Part shown: in pieces, positions 60,135-64,000 of the stretch
How the letters are laid out: each line of letters opens with the position of its first letter
How positions within the stretch are numbered: the stretch's first letter is position 1
Assembly: GCA_032622095.1 (NCBI GenBank)
Contig: CP136061.1
Coordinates: 14,711,287-14,775,286 of the forward strand
DNA length: 64,000 nucleotides
Direction: 5' to 3'
Origin: Siphonodentalium dalli
Taxonomy: Eukaryota; Mollusca; Scaphopoda; Gadilida; Siphonodentaliidae
The notes under the pieces: generated by a model
Told to the model about the DNA's origin: nothing
Database searches by the model: none
Seen by the model: the letters and a program-made list of their open reading frames with translations, nothing else
Translations under genes and position numbers: made by a program

Positions 60135-61765
60135 TAACCGTGGTCTGGCTAGGCCGAATTTAAGAGATGACGAATGCATCACTTAGACCCACTGTCTATA
60201 GGTTTTAGATTCTTGTTTTAGCTGCCAAACGGCGGTTTAAACCTACAAATGTTTACGTAAACCAGGTTTTAACTGAAATATTAGGCATTATTCAATATAG
60301 AGTTGCAAGTAGGCCTAGGGTTATTCTTCTTGTAACTTAGTCACTGTGATCAAGTCCATAAGTAATCATAGTAACTCGCCGAAGGTGTGAGTTCGTCCGA
60401 TTACAAATACTTGTTACTAAGTAATGGTTAGAGTACGCGAATTGGCCGCGATTGGACACAATAGCCTGTTAGCCACGCCCAAAAACGTGATTAACATGAA
60501 CTGAATGTGAATAGATATGTCCGAAACAACACGGACTGTTCCCACTGTGAAGCGCCCGTGCGATTTGTTTGTTATGAGTTGCGGGTGCCTGACAATCGGA
60601 TAATCATTGAACTATTCCTTCGCCAGCCTTGGGAATTGGTGTACTTTACCAAAAATCAGGGAACAATTGCAACAATGGAATTGTGCTCTAACAATACGTT
60701 AATGGTATTGACCCGATATTTTTCTCAGTGTATATGGACTGAACTAGTTCATTACGTATGTTTATTGTTGACTTAAACATTATAGACCGCTCTTCTTGGA
60801 CACTTGACACAACACCCCGTTTTAGAACAAAAGTCAGCGTCTTCCTCTATAGAGAAAATACACTGGAAGGTCATACTATTCTAACAAATCAATGAGCGTA
60901 TTACAACGGGTCGGTGGCGCCATGTTTTCAACATTGTAGTTACAGATAATCATTTCTTTGTCTTCGTTGATCGTTATTTTCAAGCTGATGCAGTCTATAG
61001 TGTAAACTTTATTCCAAACTTCCCCACCGCATAACACTGTTTTAGTCACAAGATTCAGAAGTACTCTGTTCGTATAGTAGTTAGAAGATAACCACCGGGA
61101 CATTAATTGGGTAATGTGATAATTCTACGAAGTATTGAAGATAATGTGCGCTTAACTCCATGAATTAAACTGATAAGTGAGTATCTATGCATTCCGGAAC
61201 AATATTTATCACATACTTAGTTCCTAAACCCGGGCTCGTATTTGTATTAAGACACATGTGTATTATCGGCACGCCCACTGACGCAAGAATTTAGCGCAAC
61301 GATATCGATCAATGTTATTATTATGCTAATTAGAATATAGCTATGATATTCAATTTGTGTTGGGTTATTTAGTGTTGTCCGTGAGATTAGCATGGGTGAT
61401 AAGGGTGATTGAATAATTTTGTCAACATGTAAAGACACATTTAAAATGGAACTGTATTTTTCCTTGAAGGTGTCTTTACTTCCTCCGGTGTTGTGATACG
61501 GAAATCAATATTAATTTGATGTAACCGCAGTCGTTTCGAGATCGTTTTTCGTTGCTAAAATGTGATAAAAATGAAAACAAATATCAAATTCGACGCAATT
61601 ATATTCGAAGGCTATTAACCTCGTTCACTCAATTCGATTAATAAATTTCGTATATAATTGCGACCTAGTACATATCCTCTATGTAACGAATCAATCGCGG
61701 ATAAACGAATGGTAATGAGTCAGTGCATATACACGACAGATAATGTGTGCTACCATCATCCATAT
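60135..61765. other. 1.6 kb without recognisable genes
   Basis: Open frames of 60-89 codons (60507-60776, 60876-61103, 61247-61438) show no family motifs. No inverted ends, arrays or RNA gene signals were seen. Confidence 0.4.
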
Positions 61766-61769
61766 ATCA

Positions 61770-62210
61770 CTAACCCTTCCATGACGGGTGCTTCCTCATT
61801 TTTTTTGAAAACACTGTGCCAATGCATTCTCTTATATATGCGAGTCGGCCATAGGTCGCATCGCATATATAAGAGAATGCATAATGCATTGGCCTAACAA
61901 ATGTTATATTAGTTGTTATAATTGTTTTAAAAAATGTATGAAAAATGAAAACAAATAAGAAATAATTGTTGAAGAATGTGAGAAATAATTATAAAAATGA
62001 TAAAAATTGTTAAAGAATGTAAGAAATATGATAGAAATAATAAAAATTGTTAAAGAATGTAATACAAATTTATAACAAAAAATGATAACAAATTGTTAGG
62101 CCAATGGTTTTTCTGATATATATGGTCGAATTCCACATATAATAGAATGTATTGGCACATGGTCTTTAATGCACAAGAGCTGCTCCGGTCCCGAAAGGGT
62201 TATTAAAATA
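61770..62210. mobile_element. palindrome-bearing MITE with TAACCCTT ends
   Basis: The left end TAACCCTTCCATGACGGG and right end CCGGTCCCGAAAGGGTTA form imperfect inverts. A module at 61818-61893 carries a short internal duplication (GCATAATGCATT), and a degenerate second module lies at 62099-62157. The AT-rich middle repeats TTGTTAAAGAATGTAAGAAA. The outer ends differ from both the GACCCGCC and the CCCTTTACCC families. Confidence 0.7.
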
Positions 62211-62595
62211 AAATAGTATTGTGAACTTTTTAATTTGATAGATCGCGCAAAGTGAATCTCTAACTGTACTTTTGCAAATTAAAACAAATGACAAACACAT
62301 GCATGCATGAATACATAGATATGCACATAGTTGTGTATATAAACATATACAAGGAACGGATACCTTTTTTAATTTTTTTAATATTTCTAATGTATACTGA
62401 CACAACTTATTACCAGAATATTCCCTGTAAATGAATGAGAATATGAAGTGTTCTGCCTTCGTGTGATTAAACCACCACTCAGAATAATGGACCATTACAA
62501 CGTGTAATGCTACAACTGAGTGGCAGAGTCCATTGAGCTGTGAAAGGGATAACCATTCCATGTATGTAGCTACCTTAAATTTGCGAAAATCCTGA
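62211..62595. other. no gene recognised
   Basis: A minus-strand open frame of 150 codons (62166-62618) covers this stretch and the MITE end. It has a Cys-rich hydrophobic middle but no recognisable motif, and it overlaps two repeat elements, so it is not accepted. Confidence 0.4.
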
Positions 62596-63250
62596 GCCAG
62601 TGCACAGAGACGTGGCAACAGGGGGGGGGGGTGGGATGTCTCTCACCCCCCCCCCCCCCCCCCCACTTTGGTCAAAAGTTGGAAATTCTGTACCTGCCAA
62701 AACATTAGTTGGAAATTTCACACCAATAATAGGTTGAAAAATGTTCTTGTAGTTGATTTTCAAACAATTTATTGGGGGAAAATAATTGTTTTTGGACCAA
62801 TATTTGCATATTTTCCTATTTTTTGTCAAAATGTTGGACTGAAATTGTCATCCGTTGGACATTAGGATTGTGTCCTGACCCCCCCCCCCCCCCCCCCCCC
62901 CCGTGGCAAGCCAAAAACTGCTAGTTAATTTAAGAAAACAATAATGTCATATTATTTGGTCAACATTGTCATTGGAATTGTCATCAGTTGGAAATTTTCC
63001 AACCTAAAATGTTCGCACACCGGGCCGAACCATGGTCGGTCCGGTGTGTCATTGTCCACCCCCCGTGGCCAATAAAAAAACTACTAATTAGTTTAACAAA
63101 ATAATAGTTTACTACATTTGGTCAAACTTGTGGACTGAAATGGTCATCCGTTGGAGAATTTCCAACCTGATGGGGGTATGAGGTTTGAAATTTCCAACAC
63201 TAAGAAAGCTTCAGTTGAGGCCAGTCTAGATGCTAGGATTTGCAATTCTT
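62596..63250. mobile_element. TTGGAAA/poly-C interspersed family, copy 4
   Basis: It starts CAGAGACGTGGCAACAGGGG with long G and C runs. It then carries ACATTAGTTGGAAATTTC, AACAATTTATTGGGGG, CAATATTTGCATATTTTCC, CATCCGTTGG and, at the end, AGTCTAGATGCTAGGATTG. A second poly-C run (62880-62902) and a partial internal repeat of the right half suggest two copies fused. Confidence 0.7.
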
Positions 63251-63284
63251 GTATAGTTTACAACCATGGTCAGCCCTGTGTCTA

Positions 63285-63600
63285 TCTATATCATTGTATA
63301 TATGGGAGACTATATATATATGATTGTATGTATGGGAGACTATATATATGATTGTATATATGGGATACTATATATATGATTGTATTTATGCGAGACTATC
63401 TATATGATTGTATATATGGGAGACTATATATATGATTGTATATATGTGGAGACTATCTATATGATTGTATATATGGGAGACTATCTATATGATTGTATAT
63501 ATGGGAGACTATATATATGATTGTATATATGGGAGACTATCTATGTGATTGTATATATGGGAGACTATCTATATGATTGTATATAATGGGAGACTTGCAT
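63285..63600. repeat. 28-bp TA-rich tandem array, about 11 copies
   Basis: GATTGTATATATGGGAGACT plus ATCTATAT repeats at 27-30 bp. The last unit runs into GACTTGCATATATAAGATCA and TGCACTGACACAGG, a relic of a palindromic module, from whose half-arm the array seems to have grown. Confidence 0.9.
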
Positions 63601-63717
63601 ATATAAGATCATGCACTGACACAGGATATGTAATGCTGTACAATGCAGCCCCCATCATGAACGGATTATGTACCACTCGCGTGTGGAGTCACCAGGCAGA
63701 CGACAATCATCAGGGAC

Positions 63718-64000
63718 TCAGAGACGTGGCGGCAGGGGGGTAGGGTGTCTCACCCCCCCCCCCCCCAACTTTGGCCAAATTTTTCAACAGTTGGAAATTT
63801 AATACCTGACACAACATTAGTTGAAAATTTCACACCAACAAATAGGCTGAAAATGTTCTTGTATAGTTTGATTTTCAAACAATTTATTGGGGGGAATGTA
63901 TTGTTTTTTTACCAATATTTGCACATTTTCCTTCTTTTGGTAAAACTTTTGGACTGAAATGGCCATCCGTTGGAAATTTTCCAGCCTTAGGGGGGTGTCA
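63718..64000. mobile_element. TTGGAAA/poly-C interspersed family, copy 5, cut by window edge
   Basis: TCAGAGACGTGGCGGCAGGG starts the copy, followed by a poly-C run, TTTGGCCAAATTTTTCAACA, ACAACATTAGTTGAAAATTT, TTTGATTTTCAAACAATTTA and CATCCGTTGGAAATTTTCC. The order is that of copy 4. It continues past the right edge. Confidence 0.75.

Noticed and set aside
62166-62618. 150-codon minus frame with a Cys-rich stretch
   Set aside because: It spans a MITE end and the start of a poly-C element, with no coherent domain.
50145-64000. Homeobox exon downstream of the FPWMK frame
   Set aside because: No WFQNRR-like or other homeodomain signature was seen in the open frames; a distant exon outside the window remains possible.

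Overview
The window looks like non-coding, repeat-dominated nuclear DNA of an animal. The evidence is AT-rich sequence, many arrays of 25-55 bp units, non-LTR retrotransposons of the APE-endonuclease type (Jockey/CR1/L2-like), two tRNA-derived SINEs with an (AATC)n tail, and many non-autonomous DNA transposons bounded by inverted repeats and target-site duplications (TSDs). A marine invertebrate, perhaps a mollusc or other lophotrochozoan, is the best guess, but no single-copy marker fixes the taxon. No operon, rRNA gene, true tRNA gene, CRISPR array or complete host gene was recognised.

Layout. 1-5122 is a 55-bp satellite running off the left edge. 5.3-13.7 kb is a very decayed long-period tandem array, broken by a Harbinger-like element, a LINE 3' end, a palindromic MITE and a LINE endonuclease fragment. 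13.9-20.3 kb carries fold-back elements and short arrays. 20.7-22.2 kb is a 52-copy 28-bp array. 22.66-25.38 kb is one near-perfect 2.7-kb palindrome. 25.5-28.1 kb has no recognisable content. 28.1-31.9 kb holds a mariner-like MITE, a SINE, 46-bp and ATC-rich arrays, and a hAT-like element with an exact 8-bp TSD. 31.95-34.64 kb is a 60-copy 45-bp minisatellite. 35.7-46.7 kb mixes palindrome-bearing MITEs with 32-bp and 51-bp arrays. 45.2-49.6 kb is a second decayed long-period array. It stops at a 162-codon open frame ending in a good splice donor (49660-50144), the only plausible host coding exon. 52.2-59.67 kb is one dead LINE interrupted by three DNA transposons. 59.9-64 kb has a homogeneous 32-bp array, another palindrome MITE and two copies of a poly-C family.

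The strongest signals are four. (1) A 68-bp palindromic module occurs at least 15 times, usually as pairs in opposite orientation, inside MITEs with different outer ends. (2) The LINE nest has insertion borders fixed by TSDs, reading frame and a paralogous empty site. (3) The 2.7-kb palindrome carries the same motif at its centre as at its ends. (4) The candidate exon encodes a Hox-type FPWMK hexapeptide, although no homeodomain was found. Most long open frames in the window are by-products of stop-free tandem repeats or palindromes.
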